Position numbers and translations under genes: made by a program. A DNA stretch of 64,000 nt from Dromaius novaehollandiae (Eukaryota; Chordata; Aves; Casuariiformes; Dromaiidae): assembly GCF_036370855.1 (NCBI RefSeq), contig NC_088112.1, positions 12,950,469-13,014,468 on the forward strand, written 5' to 3'. The notes under the pieces are model-generated. The model had not been told where the DNA came from and did no database searches. It saw only the letters and a list, made by a program, of their open reading frames with translations. How positions within the stretch are numbered: position 1 is the stretch's first letter; each line of letters opens with the position of its first letter. This document shows, piece after piece, positions 1 to 12,085 of the stretch.

Positions 1-771
1 TGTACTACAGTGTTGCACAGCAAAGAGACAGAATTAAGATTAGCCTGCCTCTCCTGTCAGGGACAGGAGGCCACTTCTTCATTCCAAACTACAAAGATAT
101 ACATAGGTATTTTTGTAATCTCACAGTCAGTTATGACTTACATCTAAGAAAATGAAAATCCAATTAATTTTAACCCATTTCATTCCCCAAATTCCTGACA
201 GTCTTAGTCTTTCTCAGTCACTCTCTCAGTGAGTGTGGCACAGTAATTTTAAGTTCTTCTTGTACAATTATATTTTTACAAAGTTAAAGAAAACGATTTT
301 GCAGACTTGACACTAATTTTACTCTTAATATTGCAACATGTATTTCAGAAAAGACCCACTGAAAGTGTAAGCAACTAAAGCTCATATGAAATGGAAAAAC
401 CATCAACTTCAATTCCTCTCTGTCAGATCCCTTAATTGCTTCCACTTTACATAGAAAGTAACAAAGGGAATATATCCCAAAAAGCAGATGACAAATTAGA
501 TGAAAGTGCACCAAAAAAAGGCTAACTTTAATCAGTTGCTTCCACTCCACATGATGCATTTAACAAGTATACATTTTTGTTCTTATGAATAAACACAGAT
601 TACATAAAATATTAAAAATTTCCATCTGCCTAGTCATTCACAACCCTTCCCATCACGTGTAAAATAAATGCTTTGTTTGTTTGTACAATAGCATATTAAA
701 GTGTAACATATATCCTTAGAATTCATTCTGTCCCTCACCATGGTGAGCTAATGAAAAAAGAAGTGTTTTCT
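1..771 (-). other. MED7: MED7 3'UTR and downstream flank
   Basis: This is AT-rich sequence after the MED7 stop codon with no supported open reading frame. On the minus strand I found no AATAAA. The best candidate cleavage signal is an ATTAAA at 527-532, about 240 nt past the stop, so the 3'UTR may end there or continue beyond the left edge. The AATAAA words visible on the plus strand around 590 and 663 are in the wrong orientation for MED7. Confidence 0.5.
527..532 (-). terminator. MED7: candidate MED7 poly(A) signal (ATTAAA)
   Basis: The plus strand reads TTTAAT, which is ATTAAA on the MED7 strand, about 240 nt after the stop codon. It is the second-commonest vertebrate poly(A) hexamer. It was chosen because no AATAAA occurs on this strand in the available flank. 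Without cDNA this is tentative. Confidence 0.25.
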
Positions 772-1464
772 TCATGTCATTTCATCAATAATGCTACACA
801 TAGCTGCATCTTTGTCTAAAACCTGATCTCTCTTGCAGCCAGAACGTTCCCTCTGTTTTTCACTCTGTCCAATACAGCTGTTGCCATCATCAGTATCCAT
901 GGGTTCTGCTTTCACTCCCAACCCTCCCTCTGAGTGAGGCAGATCATCAGGCAAGGAGGCCAGGCAGTTCTGAATCATCTCTACAACTCGCTCTAAATGC
1001 TTCTGAAATCGCTCTGCTGTTTCCAAACGCTGACGTTTCTGCACCTCCATCATGACCCTCAGTGTCTCCCTCGCTTGGTGAGGGCGATACTCATTTATAA
1101 GATGATGGACATGAACAAAAAGCAATTTTAAGTCTTCCAGTTTCTCTTCTCGCTTTATGCTCCCTGGACTCCTTATCAAGATATCCAAGAGGTCCAAGAA
1201 GTTTACCAGGATAGACATATTAAGTTTCCTTAACTCCTTCTTGTGATCAAACTGCATAGGATGTAATCGCTCAATACCTTGGCTTTCCAAGGGTCGAATA
1301 ATTAGGTCATCACACTGAAACTGATTACCAAACATCATGTAACTGTCTTTCACAGGCGGAGGCGGCTTTGGAGCCAGACCTTTACGGATGTTTTCATCTG
1401 TATATTCTTTTATATATTGCATTGGTGGTGGAGGAAGAGCACTCACTTGCTGAGGTTCACCCAT
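772..1464 (-). CDS. MED7: Mediator complex subunit 7
   Basis: Complete 230-residue protein in one coding exon; human MED7 is about 233 residues. It is a subunit of the Mediator middle module, pairs with MED21 and MED31, and links transcription factors to RNA polymerase II in the nucleus. Visible features are the N-terminus [14 protein letters not shown], a proline-rich stretch (KPPPPVKD), the segment [20 protein letters not shown], then long helical, charged stretches (residues about 75-180) that form the MED21-binding helices, and a variable acidic tail. The start is the ATG at 1462-1464 in a strong context (AAAATGG). An in-frame GTG at 1480-1482 lies exactly at the splice acceptor and belongs to the 5'UTR. 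The C-terminus ends IDEMT, slightly different from and shorter than the mammalian end. The identification is secure. Confidence 0.97.
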   Translation of the reverse strand: MGEPQQVSALPPPPMQYIKEYTDENIRKGLAPKPPPPVKDSYMMFGNQFQCDDLIIRPLESQGIERLHPMQFDHKKELRKLNMSILVNFLDLLDILIRSPGSIKREEKLEDLKLLFVHVHHLINEYRPHQARETLRVMMEVQKRQRLETAERFQKHLERVVEMIQNCLASLPDDLPHSEGGLGVKAEPMDTDDGNSCIGQSEKQRERSGCKRDQVLDKDAAMCSIIDEMT

Positions 1465-1965
1465 TTTGCCAGAGGAAAACACCTAGGAAACGCCCCAAAA
1501 AACACACATTTATCAGCTTGCACGACACCCGTGTAACACAGACAGAAACACTGTAAAAGAGACAGCTGCGAGAGGAGCACCGGAGCAAGAGCCCCCTCGG
1601 CGACCGAAGGCTGGCAGCTCCCGACACCGCCCGTTAGCTTGCCCACCCAGCACGCCCCCAGCGCGATCAGCGCCGCTGGAAGCGCCCGAAGGGCTCTCGA
1701 GCCAGCCGAGGCCGGGGGCAGCGGCAGCCCCTTCCCCACCGAGGCCAGAGACACCGGGGGGGGGGGGGGGAAAGGGCGCCAACGAGGCCCCGGCGGAGCG
1801 AGTCCCTGCCCGGGGCCGGCCGCGCGGGGGCAAGGAGTCCCGGGGAGCAGGGGGAGACGCGCTGCGCCGCGCTACGGCGGCCGGGCCGGGCCAGGCAGAA
1901 CAGGGCAGGACCCGACCGACAACCGCCGGGGGCGGGCAGCGCCCGGAGCAGCCACCCACGCTCAC
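1465..1965 (-). other. MED7: MED7 5'UTR end and 5'UTR intron
   Basis: The bases just upstream of the ATG (1465-1482) follow a clear minus-strand acceptor, tttcctag at 1483-1490, so the coding exon starts at 1482. The intron would run up to a GAG|GTGAGC donor at 1961-1968, giving about 483 bp. The layout of one short noncoding exon followed by one coding exon matches other vertebrate MED7 genes. The donor choice is inferred. Confidence 0.55.
1756..1770 (+). repeat. 15-base G homopolymer
   Basis: An uninterrupted run of 15 G lies in the MED7 5'UTR intron. Runs of this length are prone to sequencing and assembly error and can form G-quadruplexes. Confidence 0.9.
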
Positions 1966-2016
1966 CTCACCACTGCCGCACACCCCGCCGCTCCCCTCAG
2001 CGCCGCCGCCGGCACC
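1966..2016 (-). other. MED7: inferred MED7 noncoding exon 1
   Basis: Bounded at its 3' end by the candidate donor GAG|GTGAGC (exon end at 1966). Its 5' end is not visible and is placed near the ETS site at 2017-2026, because such sites usually lie close to the start of CpG-island promoters. Length and start are estimates. Confidence 0.35.
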
Positions 2017-2026
2017 CACTTCCGGC
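2017..2026 (-). promoter_or_regulatory. MED7: ETS/GABPA-type site in the MED7 promoter
   Basis: On the minus strand the bases read GCCGGAAGTG, the canonical ETS/GABPA word. It lies immediately upstream of the inferred noncoding exon, a usual position for this motif in housekeeping promoters. Confidence 0.55.
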
Positions 2027-2050
2027 GAGCCGCTCCCGCCCCTTCCCTCG

Positions 2051-2055
2051 ATTGG
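2051..2055 (-). promoter_or_regulatory. MED7: CCAAT box of the MED7 promoter
   Basis: ATTGG on the plus strand is CCAAT on the MED7 strand, in the context GAGCCAATCG. It is about 25-30 bp upstream of the ETS site, a plausible NF-Y position. Confidence 0.5.
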
Positions 2056-3582
2056 CTCGCCCTCTCGCTGCTTCGCGCTCTGACTGGTCTTCCCACATGC
2101 CCGTCAGAGGCTTGCCCCACTCAGCGCGCTGGATTCCTCGAGAGGCGGTCCCAACGGCTGCGCGGCCGAGGCGGGGCGGCCGGTGGCCGCAGGGGAGCGC
2201 GTCATGGCGGAGTCTCGTGGGCGCCGCCCGTTCGGTTCCATCTGGGCGTTGCCCTGCCCGGACAGCGCCACGCACAGGCCGGGGCACAGCGCGCGTCCCC
2301 GCCGCCTCTGCTGCCCCCGGCTGCGGGGCTCCCTCACCAGACACCGCCGCCTCTGAGGGGCCGAGGCGGCGAGGCCCTGCCCCGAGGCGAGCGCGGCCTG
2401 GCCTCTGCCGGCCTCAGAGCCCCCTCTGGAGGCGGGGAAGTAGCGTTCGGAGACGGGCGTTGGGTGGTGATCCTCGTTCCCCTGCTGCTGAGAAACACCC
2501 ACTGCTTTTGGGAAACAGCCTCACGTAGGAGCCCGCAAAAATGATTAATCACTGAGCAACGCAGCGATCGTGTGCTGTTCAGTGCCCCCACGTGCTGGGT
2601 GCTTGTACTTTGTCCCTGGTCGCGAAAGTAAGTGTCGTCCAGCAAAACACTTTTATTTGCATCGCTTCTGTAGCTGGATATGCTAAACCTCAGTGCATAA
2701 AGACTAATGAACGCTTGGGCTCTGTTTTTCTTACGGTTCTTTTTTGTTTTAGGCAGAGTTGAAGAAAGCAACGTGGATTTTTATTCCCTGTTGCAGATCA
2801 CGGGTAGCTGGGCTTGCTGGCATCGCTTCGGTGGGAATTTCTGCCCGACATGGCCACACGGGAAGATTTTTGACACTTAAGCTGTTTATGTCCTATGTTG
2901 TCTGTTCCTCAGCAGATGGCAGCAATAAGCTTTGTCTGACAGGGACCCATGGTGTCTGACGGGGACTCTGTGCAGTAGCATTTACAGATTCACTTTGTGA
3001 GACCATCATTTTGCAAAAAAAATTGTTTGGATTGAATGATAATTACTGTGGATCCTGTTAATTATTTATAAAGCACTGCACAAAACTCCAGAACAGTTGA
3101 GTTTATTTGACTCAAAAAGCCAAAAAACATTTACAGCTCACATTTTGCTCACTGTTTAAGTATTCCAAATCACACAACCCTTTATATTCGAGGCAGGACT
3201 GACAATGCGTGCAACTCCAACTGCAGAATAAGCTGACCTATTTTCATTTCTAAGCAGTATATTTTGAGGAGGAAACTAAGCTGACATTTGTTCTCAGATG
3301 ATTGAGTGACAAGCACAATAAAACAACATATTCAGTCACACAGTAAGGAGGGATGGCATTCAGGAAACTTGCTGAAGATGTCTCTGCCATTATGAAGTTT
3401 GGTAGCCTTATCAAATTGGTGCTGTACTTACACATTTTAAATGATGTTGCTGATGGCTTGCTACATGTTGTATTATGTTGCTTAGGTTCTTATCTGGTCA
3501 TTACTTAGTTAAAGGTTTGTCCTTCTGACTCTTTATTCACACAGATTGGTGTCATCAGTGTAATTATGATTTTGTATTTATC

Positions 3583-3631
3583 CATATATACATGTGTGTG
3601 TGTGTATATATACACACATATATATATATAG
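3583..3631. repeat. TG/TA dinucleotide microsatellite
   Basis: An alternating stretch of (TG)n, then (TA)n, then (CA)n, then (TA)n. The TG block and the following CA block are mutually complementary, so the tract can fold back on itself. Confidence 0.85.
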
Positions 3632-6600
3632 TGCCTATATTATGTTTTCAAGAATAGGCTCAAGGATTTCTTTTTGTTAAGCAACTAGACCACAATTTAT
3701 GCATGTTGTCCAAAGGAGGATATCCTTGCCATTTGGCAATGACTTACAACTTTGATTTAGGGAAAACTGGTGGCAAATTGATTAGGGCACAATCTCTATT
3801 CTTAGAGTCTTTAGACTGCCAGATTGATGCCAACATAAATGATATTTTCACATTCTCTGCCTTGATACCAATAGTTCTACTTAAAAAGTGAGACAAAGGT
3901 CCTTACATGGAGGATTTTGTGGTGCCTGAAGATGTGAATTAATCTAGTGTTCTTTTCAGAAACACATCCATAATGACTCTGAAATGTCACAAGCACTGAA
4001 CAGTATAAGCACTGAATGGATTGTTCAGTCTCAGGAGATCGCGTACAGAAAGCTCTTATTCTTTGCACATAAATATCTTAATGGGAAGCCATGTGGACAA
4101 CAAAACGCAGAAGAAACAGGACAGGATAAGGTGGTTTGGCCATGCTGTTTTTTGTTTTCAGCATTTCCCCACCACCACTGTAAGGTAGCCATACCTCTAA
4201 CACATAGGAGATTTCAAGATAAGTATTGTATGCTTTAATTTTTTTGACAATCAAGGTTTTAAAAATAAACAGGTTAATGAAGAGGATTAAAAAGTTGTCA
4301 CCAGTTCCCATTTTCATACCACGGTTATGGAACCCAGGATCTCCACAAATTGAAGGAGTGCTTTGGCTTAGGCATTGAACTGGGACTCTGGTAGTCGCCC
4401 CTGCCACAGATTTGCTGTATGACATGGACCAGTCATTCAGACTCTCCAGATTAAACCACAAGGTCTGTCGGGGTCAGCAGGAAGATTTAAGAGACCTTTA
4501 GTCTTCATTTATATTCAGTCAGAATACTAGTATTACTTCACTTCTTTCACTAGCTGGTGATATTGTCTGTTAAGAATCTAAACAGCTTGGAGCAGAAAAT
4601 CTTGTGCTATGACCCAGAGGGATCCTAGATGGCTTATAACTTTTTCTACATGGTGGAGGTTTCTAAACACTACTTCAATACACACAAATGATCATTTTCA
4701 AGAAGGGAAAGTAGTCCAGGGTGGGGATACCAATCTTATCAATGCACATAAAGATGGAACTGAGAGCATGGTTTTCAGATACAGAGCAAGGGTGTGGTTC
4801 CGCGTACCCTTGTGTGGGGCCCTTGTGTATTAGCTACAAGTGAGCTAATAAACAGTTTGCTGCTTTTGAAAGGGGAGGTCTCATTCCCTCACCTTCCTCC
4901 CCCACTCTCCTTTCCTCCCTCGCTCCTCCTTCATCCCCCCCTACTTCTGGCTATGCAAGTCTTTCTTCTCACCACTTTGTGCCAGCTCTGGCATTTATTC
5001 AAACTCCACAGAAAACATGACTATAATTTTTCTGGATTAGGTTTTCCACTCTTCTAGTGCGGATTCAACTCACTGTGCAATCCAGTGAACATCAGTGTTT
5101 ACTTTTAAATAAGTGATGAGAGCACATGGGCAGAAGTAAGGGCAAAGGTAGGGGAGATGATAACAGGAATGGCTCTCCTTTGTGGCAGCAAGCTATTAAT
5201 TTGTCTCAAACCATCTTGTGACATCATACCCTGAAAGACAGAAAAGGGATAAAAAGTACCACCTCCAGCATGAGAAAACCCATCAGGAGGTACTAATGCA
5301 CCTTTGGTTATATTGGACTTTCCAGACTGATTACATATTCTCGTAACAAAAGCTGAACTGGATGCTCTACTGCCTGGTACTGTCAACTGTGCAGCAAAGC
5401 TGTAAAATACTTTGACTTCAAAAAATAGGAGACAGTGGGCAACCAAGCACTTGTTTTTCACACGATCTCTCTGATCTTCTTGAGTCATTTTCCCGGTCTG
5501 TATGTAGTGGCCAAGATAGGAGATAAAACAGCAACTAATGAAGGAAGAAAAAGGGTTTCAGTCTCATTTTTAGTAACAAGGTGGCTAATTCACAGAAGGC
5601 ACATGGATGACCCTTTCCAACGTATGGGGAGCTGTTAACATTTCTTTCTACAGTGGTTCCACATGAGAAATGAAGAAGGATGGTGGATGTCATGCATAGC
5701 ACTCTACAATTTGCTTTCTGCTACATTTCAGCCCTTTTCTGAAATAAGCATATTCTACGTTGTCCAGTACAAGCTCACAACTGATACTGCAGCTATCTAG
5801 AACACAGAATTACTGTAACATCTCCAAACTTTAAGAATGAACCTGGAAACCTCTCCAGCAGGAACTGAATCAGTATGGTGGCATTAGCTGCCTCAAAGAC
5901 TGAAGACCTTAATTTTCTTGCATTAGTTAAATTTATTCAGTTATCTTCATAACTAATTTTAGGCATATTGACGTGTTTCATTAGCAGGCATTTCTGCTCT
6001 TTGTTAATTCAGCAGCAATGTGTGCAGTATGTGCCATCAGAGTATTGGAGTATGCTAAGTTATCTTAGCAGAATTCTGAAGCCAGGCATTGTACAAGCAC
6101 AGAAAATACACACCCCATCTTCATGCTCAGTCTTAGAAGAGCTCTGCTCTTTTTTGTATTGGAACATATTTCTTTCATTTAGATTTCTACTGCAGTCTAA
6201 ATAGTAAATACAAGTCAGGGCTTTTTTTCCCCAAGTAGTCTGAAAAATAACCCCAAAGTGAAACCCAGTTCAAGTCTCTTGTTCAGTTTAGATTAAGTGT
6301 TGCGTCTTGCAGCCTAGTTAAGCAACGGGCTCAGGAATTTCCTTTTTTGGTGATTGTTATACGTTTTGTTGCAGGAGATACCAGGGAGGAGGAGAAGATA
6401 AAAATGGGGAGTCTGTTGAGGTTGAAGGGGACTTAAGCAAGCTTTAAACCATCTGCCGTGGTTAATTCCCATCTCCCAGTCTCCTGCTGTGGCTTTAGGA
6501 ATTCCTGAATTTGCAATGCAGTGCTGTGCTGCCTTTTCTTTCTGACTCCTCAGAGTAAATTATCAGCCGCACTCTATTGGTGTGCTGGCTAATGTAGGAG

Positions 6601-9489
6601 AGAGGTTTAATGTTCCTCTCATATAAGGATGGGGACACACCATTCTTCAGTTCACATGAGAGTTGAACTGCTTTTTGCTATACAGCCTGTTGCCACAGGT
6701 ATCTGAACAGATTCAAATCTCAGCACAGAATCTGGACAGTATTCAGCCATGAAACAGCTATTTCACTACTTATTAATAAACTGACGGAACTTACATTTTG
6801 GTAGAATCATATCAGCAGTCTGTCCTATACTTGTATTCTTAATGGTTTTGGAAGTAACCCCCCCTACCTGGTTATTAAACCAGACATTAATGTTGGATCT
6901 TAACATAGTCGCAAGTCTGTGGTAACTACCTACTCTAACTTGTAAATGAAAATGGCTCCAAAAATATGTCTGAATGGAATGAAGAAGTACTCATTATCCA
7001 GCCATCAGCAACCAGGGTAACTGCAAACAAGTCATGTTGCCAGAATAAACTGAGGGATTTGCATCACTGCAGTTTTGCCAGCAGTGTAAGTAATGTCTTT
7101 GTCTTCAGAAGGAAATAGTAAAGGACAGAAACCATGATGGCAGGCATTAATAAAAAGAGCTGGAGCAAATCCCCAGTTTGGGTCCAGCCTTCCCAAAAAT
7201 GCTTTTTTCTTTCTGCTTTGTTGCCTAAGAGAGAACAGCTGAGCAAGGGATTATTTGTACCTATGTCACTGAAGAACCTCTTCTATCCCTGTGCAACTTC
7301 ACCAGTATAAAACACGTTCTCTGTGTTACGGCCAGGATCTGTGAGCCCTGGAATGATTTGCTTCAGGCATTCAAATCATGGGTAATTCACTATATCCTCC
7401 TAGCAGACGCCCAAGACAAGGCATCTGCTTCCCCAAGGCTCCAAAACCATTTACAAGAGAATCTTGCTTCTGTTTTTACAAGAGCAACTCCCTTGGTCAC
7501 CGGGAGCAGTGTGAGTGCATTCAAAGGTATAGTCGTAAGACCTAGAAGGAAGCTAGATGCCTTTGGCTCATGAAGACTGGGCTGATTGTTTCCTTTTTCT
7601 ACAGCTTTCTGTCTTGTTCTTTGGGTACACTGGAGACACATTCGTCGCGATGATAACGAACTGCAAGAGAAGCAAGACATCTGAGTAACCTAAATAGAGT
7701 TACTCAGACACTTTAATGAAAGCTAATTAGCAAAATGGATTGAAGAGTGGAAGCTTGGAAGTTGAATGAGAATCATGATCTGGTGAAAAGAAGAGCTGGC
7801 ACCCAGAGAGAAAATCTGGCCCAAATACTACACATGGTAGAAGTCAAAAGTTTGTTTTATGAGAGTGAAGATGTAGTTGCTGCTTTCCGGTCTGTTTTTT
7901 TTTACAAAAACAAAAACTGTCTATATTTAACTTCATAAATTTCTCTGCCGCCTTCAGGGCATAAGCCTTGGTATCAGAGCAGGATGTGCGGGTGGGGAGA
8001 TTTCCACAGTCTTCGGTAATAAATGTGTGAACTGCATAATCTAGTAAATCCCCTAAGAAAAATCCAATCCCTAAAACAACACTTTTCAGAGCAGAAATGG
8101 AGCAGTTTGCGGGAGGTAGCAAGGGATGAACAAAGGTGATTAAGAAAAAAAAAGAGCCAGTGAGGCCACAGATGATAAGAATAACTTGATCTATGACCTC
8201 GACTTGGCAAGCAGAGAGGAGCATTTAGTGCGCACAGCAGCTCAAAGGTAAACCTGAAAAATTATACTCTTCTGTTTCAAATGTTTTAATTCGCTATTGC
8301 ATATGGATGGAAATGGGTCAAAGGATACATGCTTAGCAGGCTTTATAAAAGCACTTAAGCAGAGAAGTTGTAGGACACCAAAAAATCCATCAAGCTTATC
8401 TTGTCATTGTAAGGGCTGGACTTACAGAGGGATTAAGACACTGAGGACAATTGTATTTACTTCCTTTCTATGAAGTTTACAGAATTTCTGTACCATGCCA
8501 TACAGTGTGGTGCAAACAGCCCTGAACAAAAAGAGTGTGCTCATACATTCAGTGCATGACTGCGCTGACATACAAGCTCACATTTCAGAAGTGGGGTAAC
8601 TGTGTTAGTAGGATGTTCCAGCTAACCTAAGGAGTTATGTCAGCAGCCTTTCAGGAAGGCTGTATAGTTTGTATGTAGAGATGTACGGACTTGGCTATAC
8701 CGCTTCCAGATCTGGAGTCAACTTGGTCACAGATAAGTTGGCTATTTCTATATATCCTACTCCACTGTAGAAGGGTCCTGAAGCCCTTAAACTATGGTTC
8801 TACTGTTTAAAAGGATTATTACCTGTTAGTCACCCCAAGGGATTATGACATATGATTTATGTCTACAATTCATGTCTAGAAAGCAATAAAGAATTTTATT
8901 ACAAAATTAAGAATGCACCATGATCTTTGAAATAAAATTCCATTCAAATATACATAAGCAGGTTACTCTATCATAAATGTATAATTATATATAAGTACAA
9001 TTCTTGGAGCATTTTTTTCTTTATATGCCTGTCAACATGGCCTTATAATTATTAGACTTACAAAGTATTCACCCTCTGTTCTTGGCTTGCTGTATTCAAA
9101 TATTTGAATGCTTAGTGTACATATTTATTGGGATTAAAATGGAAAAGTAACATGAATAGGTAGATCTGTGGCAAGAGTGGATGCAAAAATACACGAGTCC
9201 CTACCTTTCTCCTCAATTCAACATGTCAAGAGTTATCAGTTATGTCTTAGCTGGACCATCATCAGCTTGAATTCACCATGGAAAACTAATAGCTAATCTC
9301 ACTTTCTAAATCCTGCTAGTTGTGACATAACTATCAGCTTCTCTATTTCTTGAGGCCAAAATTTGTGATTATTTTCTTTCAACTTTATGCCTTTCTCCCT
9401 ACATGTGTGTATATATCAAATCTGTGACATTTCTTTGGCAGCAGCTCAGCCTGTCCAGTTCTTCCACGCCCAGAGCTGAATCACTTGTT

Positions 9490-9895
9490 TGGTCCTTGAT
9501 TCTATCTTGCCTTGACTCTTGCAATGTCTTCCTCTCAGACCTCCTACAATGCATCCCTTCATAACATGTTTGCACCATTCAAAGTGTACTTGTCAGGCCC
9601 CACGTCTGAACATTTGATCAAATCGCCCCCCTCTTCATATCCTTCCACTAACTCCTTATCTCTTATCACATGAAGAAATCAAGCTGCCTCTCACTACTTT
9701 CAAAGAATTACTTAGCTCACCCCCTCTACATACCACCCTTGCTGAATCTCTCTTCTCCCCCCACATCCTCTTGTTTCCAGAAGCCTCGTTCCCCTCTAAG
9801 GCCTGCATATTGGTTTCTCACCTCTTCGTTGTCCTGTAGGCCTTGCTTTTTCTGCAGAGGTGCAATGTCACACCCTTGAACTTCTCTTTATATTC
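9490..9895 (+). mobile_element. decayed L2/CR1-group LINE, C-terminal reverse transcriptase remnant
   Basis: Conceptual translation on the plus strand gives DSCNVFLSDL near 9513 and then, from about 9630, a segment with the pattern F-x-S-F-H-stop-L-L-I-S-Y-H-M-K-K. These align with the L2/CR1 reverse-transcriptase hallmarks D-Y-C-N-x-L-L-x-G-L and L-H-W-L-P-I-x-x-R-I-x-F-K, followed by the usual L-L-T-Y-K-A-L region. Stops and frame breaks show it is dead. The clade call rests on remembered motif order. Confidence 0.55.
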
Positions 9896-12017
9896 AATTT
9901 TCCGAGAAGACAACATGAAAATCTCTGCCAACAGACCTCAAACCTTCTTGGCATAAGCTACTAAGACTTTTCAGAAAGTCCTTAGTACACAACAGTCAAT
10001 GCAAAAAACAGAAGAGAAAGAATAACATAGTCCTAAATAAGGGTTCAAAGCTAAAAATGCATTAGCATTAGAAATGATGAAGCTGGTTACAAGTGAAATC
10101 TATTATCTTTTTTTTTTGGATTCCCGACTGCTAGACAATGAAGTCCCATGGAGTTTATGTGGGCAATTTATAGCCTGTGTTTCAGGCTATGTGTTTTCAT
10201 TTTTCATAGTTACAGGAAGGGAATCTCTGAACATAAGTTAAAACAGTAAATTCTCCAGCATGAGAAAAAATATGTGCACGCAAAAGTAGACCTAAGCAAG
10301 TTCTAGAAGAATCTGAATAGTTGTTTTTTACAAAGAGTGCAGCTTTACAACACTCACAGCAGATGCTGAATTTGCCATACATGTGCATTGCATAAGCATG
10401 TATGTTTTGTAGAAGATTTTGGCACTCTGGCCCAAGAATTGATCCTAGTCTTCAAATAGCTATGAAATCCCCCTTGACAGCAGTGATGATTTTTCAGGGG
10501 ATCGCAGACTTGCGTCATCTTTCTTGTTCAACCACAAGGGTTCCTTGGAACTCAGTCACTCTACCAAGAAATGAAACGTAGCTTCTCTGGTCTCGCACGT
10601 AACGTTTCAATATACGCTGCATCTCTTCTTCTGCAAGACCACCACAGAGAGATAAATACAGGCATCAACTGCACAACAGCTTCTCTTTCTCCCTGTTCTA
10701 TGGTCCTGGATTGCTTTAGCAAGTTCTCTTTCCGATCTGCATGGAAAACGCTAACTTTAAATTGTATTCTTATGGGAAACATAGGTTCTCAATGGCATTG
10801 AACAAGACTTATAAGGAACTTTTGAGAATCTGTGGAACATCCTGCATAAGCAAATGCTCAATATAACATAAAATAGCAAGGAAGGGATATGCTTACCTGG
10901 TTCTTTGAGTGGGAAAACCCATATATTCTACTGAGAAATACTAATCCCAAGTCTGTACCCAAGAACTGCCCTATAAAATCTAAGTCCTCATTTAAACAGA
11001 GTTTGCAAATCTTATATTTATTTAGAATTTTTTTTCCCTCAAGAACTGAATTTAAAACAATGAAGTATCTTCTTTGGAATTTGAAAACAGCTTTAAAAAT
11101 ACATCAGAAAGAAGGAGCTATCTCCTTATATCCTAATGTTGTGTTAAACTGTGTAGCCAAACAGGATCTTGTAGAAAGTTAGCACTGGTAAATGATTTAG
11201 AGTCAAATAATTTTCAGAAATACCTGGTTAATGATAATACTTATCTTGCATCTGACACATTGTACCAGACTTCATGTCTCCAATCCCCAATAGTGCCAAC
11301 AATATGGTTACACATCACTGATAAAATAATACACAAAATATTAAAAATGCAAGAACAGAGGAAAATGAATTGCATTTGTTTTAAAACAAAATAGATATAT
11401 ATATTTTTTTACTGAGTGCATGAGTTGCATATTCACTTTTTAAAATTCTAAGTTTAAGCTGCTGTTGTGCCTGTGTTTCCTGGAACATTCAGACCTGGAC
11501 TAATTGGAGTGCCTCTGAAGCAGTCAGCAACCCGTAAACAGTAACTGATGATAACTAATTAGTTAGCAGTTATTATAACTATTTGTTACCAGTATAAATA
11601 TCTAACAACTGCAAATATTTATCCTTCCTTATAAAATATATAATGGATATGATTTTTTATATAGGTAATAGGTTTAATTGCCTCGAACTGCTTTTTGCCT
11701 TCACCTACACATTACGAACTTTCATGTTACGTAAGAGACTCAAAATACTTCTTTGTTTTAAAAAGAAATATGGATGCGTGACCTACTTCTAAGAGGACAG
11801 GAAAGACACTTGTCCTGTACATTCAAGTTCAGTGTGTGCATTTATAACTGTATTTACTAGATGGACAAGTAGGAGGCAGATGCTTAATCATGCCACACCT
11901 CTTTATTAATCCTTGGTCATTGACTCACATCTGTTGAATCTCCCTGAAGTGTTATTTTTTCCACAACATTTACCTTAGAGTATATTTCAGCATGTGCTGT
12001 TCGGTTTATGACTTCAG

Positions 12018-12085
12018 AGAGGATGTGGTTATGGTTTGACAGAAAGGAAGCTTTGCTGTAGATGGGAAGATAAAGCTCAAAGCAC
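12018..12085 (+). promoter_or_regulatory. ITK: candidate T-cell promoter element upstream of ITK
   Basis: A cluster about 135-200 bp upstream of the ITK ATG contains AGGATGTGGTT (12020-12030), which overlaps an ETS core (GGAT) with a RUNX core (TGTGGTT). It also contains AGGAAG (12045-12050), a GATA site AGATAA (12068-12073) and CTCAAAG, a TCF/LEF-like word. ETS1, RUNX, GATA3 and TCF factors drive many T-cell genes. No CpG island or clear TATA box is present. Function is inferred from motifs only. Confidence 0.4.

Larger units (their letters stand above)
1560..2480. promoter_or_regulatory. MED7: CpG island at the MED7 promoter
   Basis: This block is GC-rich and dense in CpG, in sharp contrast to the AT-rich flanks. 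It covers the 5'UTR intron, the inferred first exon and the upstream promoter of MED7. The long open frames on both strands here are a result of high GC and not genes. The island extends about 450 bp past the likely MED7 start, so divergent transcription on the plus strand is possible. Confidence 0.8.
2545..12000. other. MED7-ITK intergenic region
   Basis: About 9.5 kb of AT-rich sequence between the two divergent genes. It holds a microsatellite near 3.6 kb and an old L2-like LINE fragment near 9.5-9.9 kb. The open frames here are short (127 codons at most), lack recognisable domains, and look like chance. I saw no tRNA or other structural RNA gene and nothing resembling GARIN3 (FAM71B), which lies between MED7 and ITK in human. 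Confidence 0.7.

Noticed and set aside
1465-1482. N-terminal extension of MED7 from a GTG
   Set aside because: The GTG sits directly at a splice acceptor and the family start MGEPQ follows 18 bases later in a strong Kozak context.
1639-2544. A 301-codon plus-strand open frame across the MED7 CpG island
   Set aside because: Other long frames overlap it on both strands, the translation is rich in Ala, Gly, Pro and Arg, and there is no domain. GC-rich DNA lacks stops by composition.
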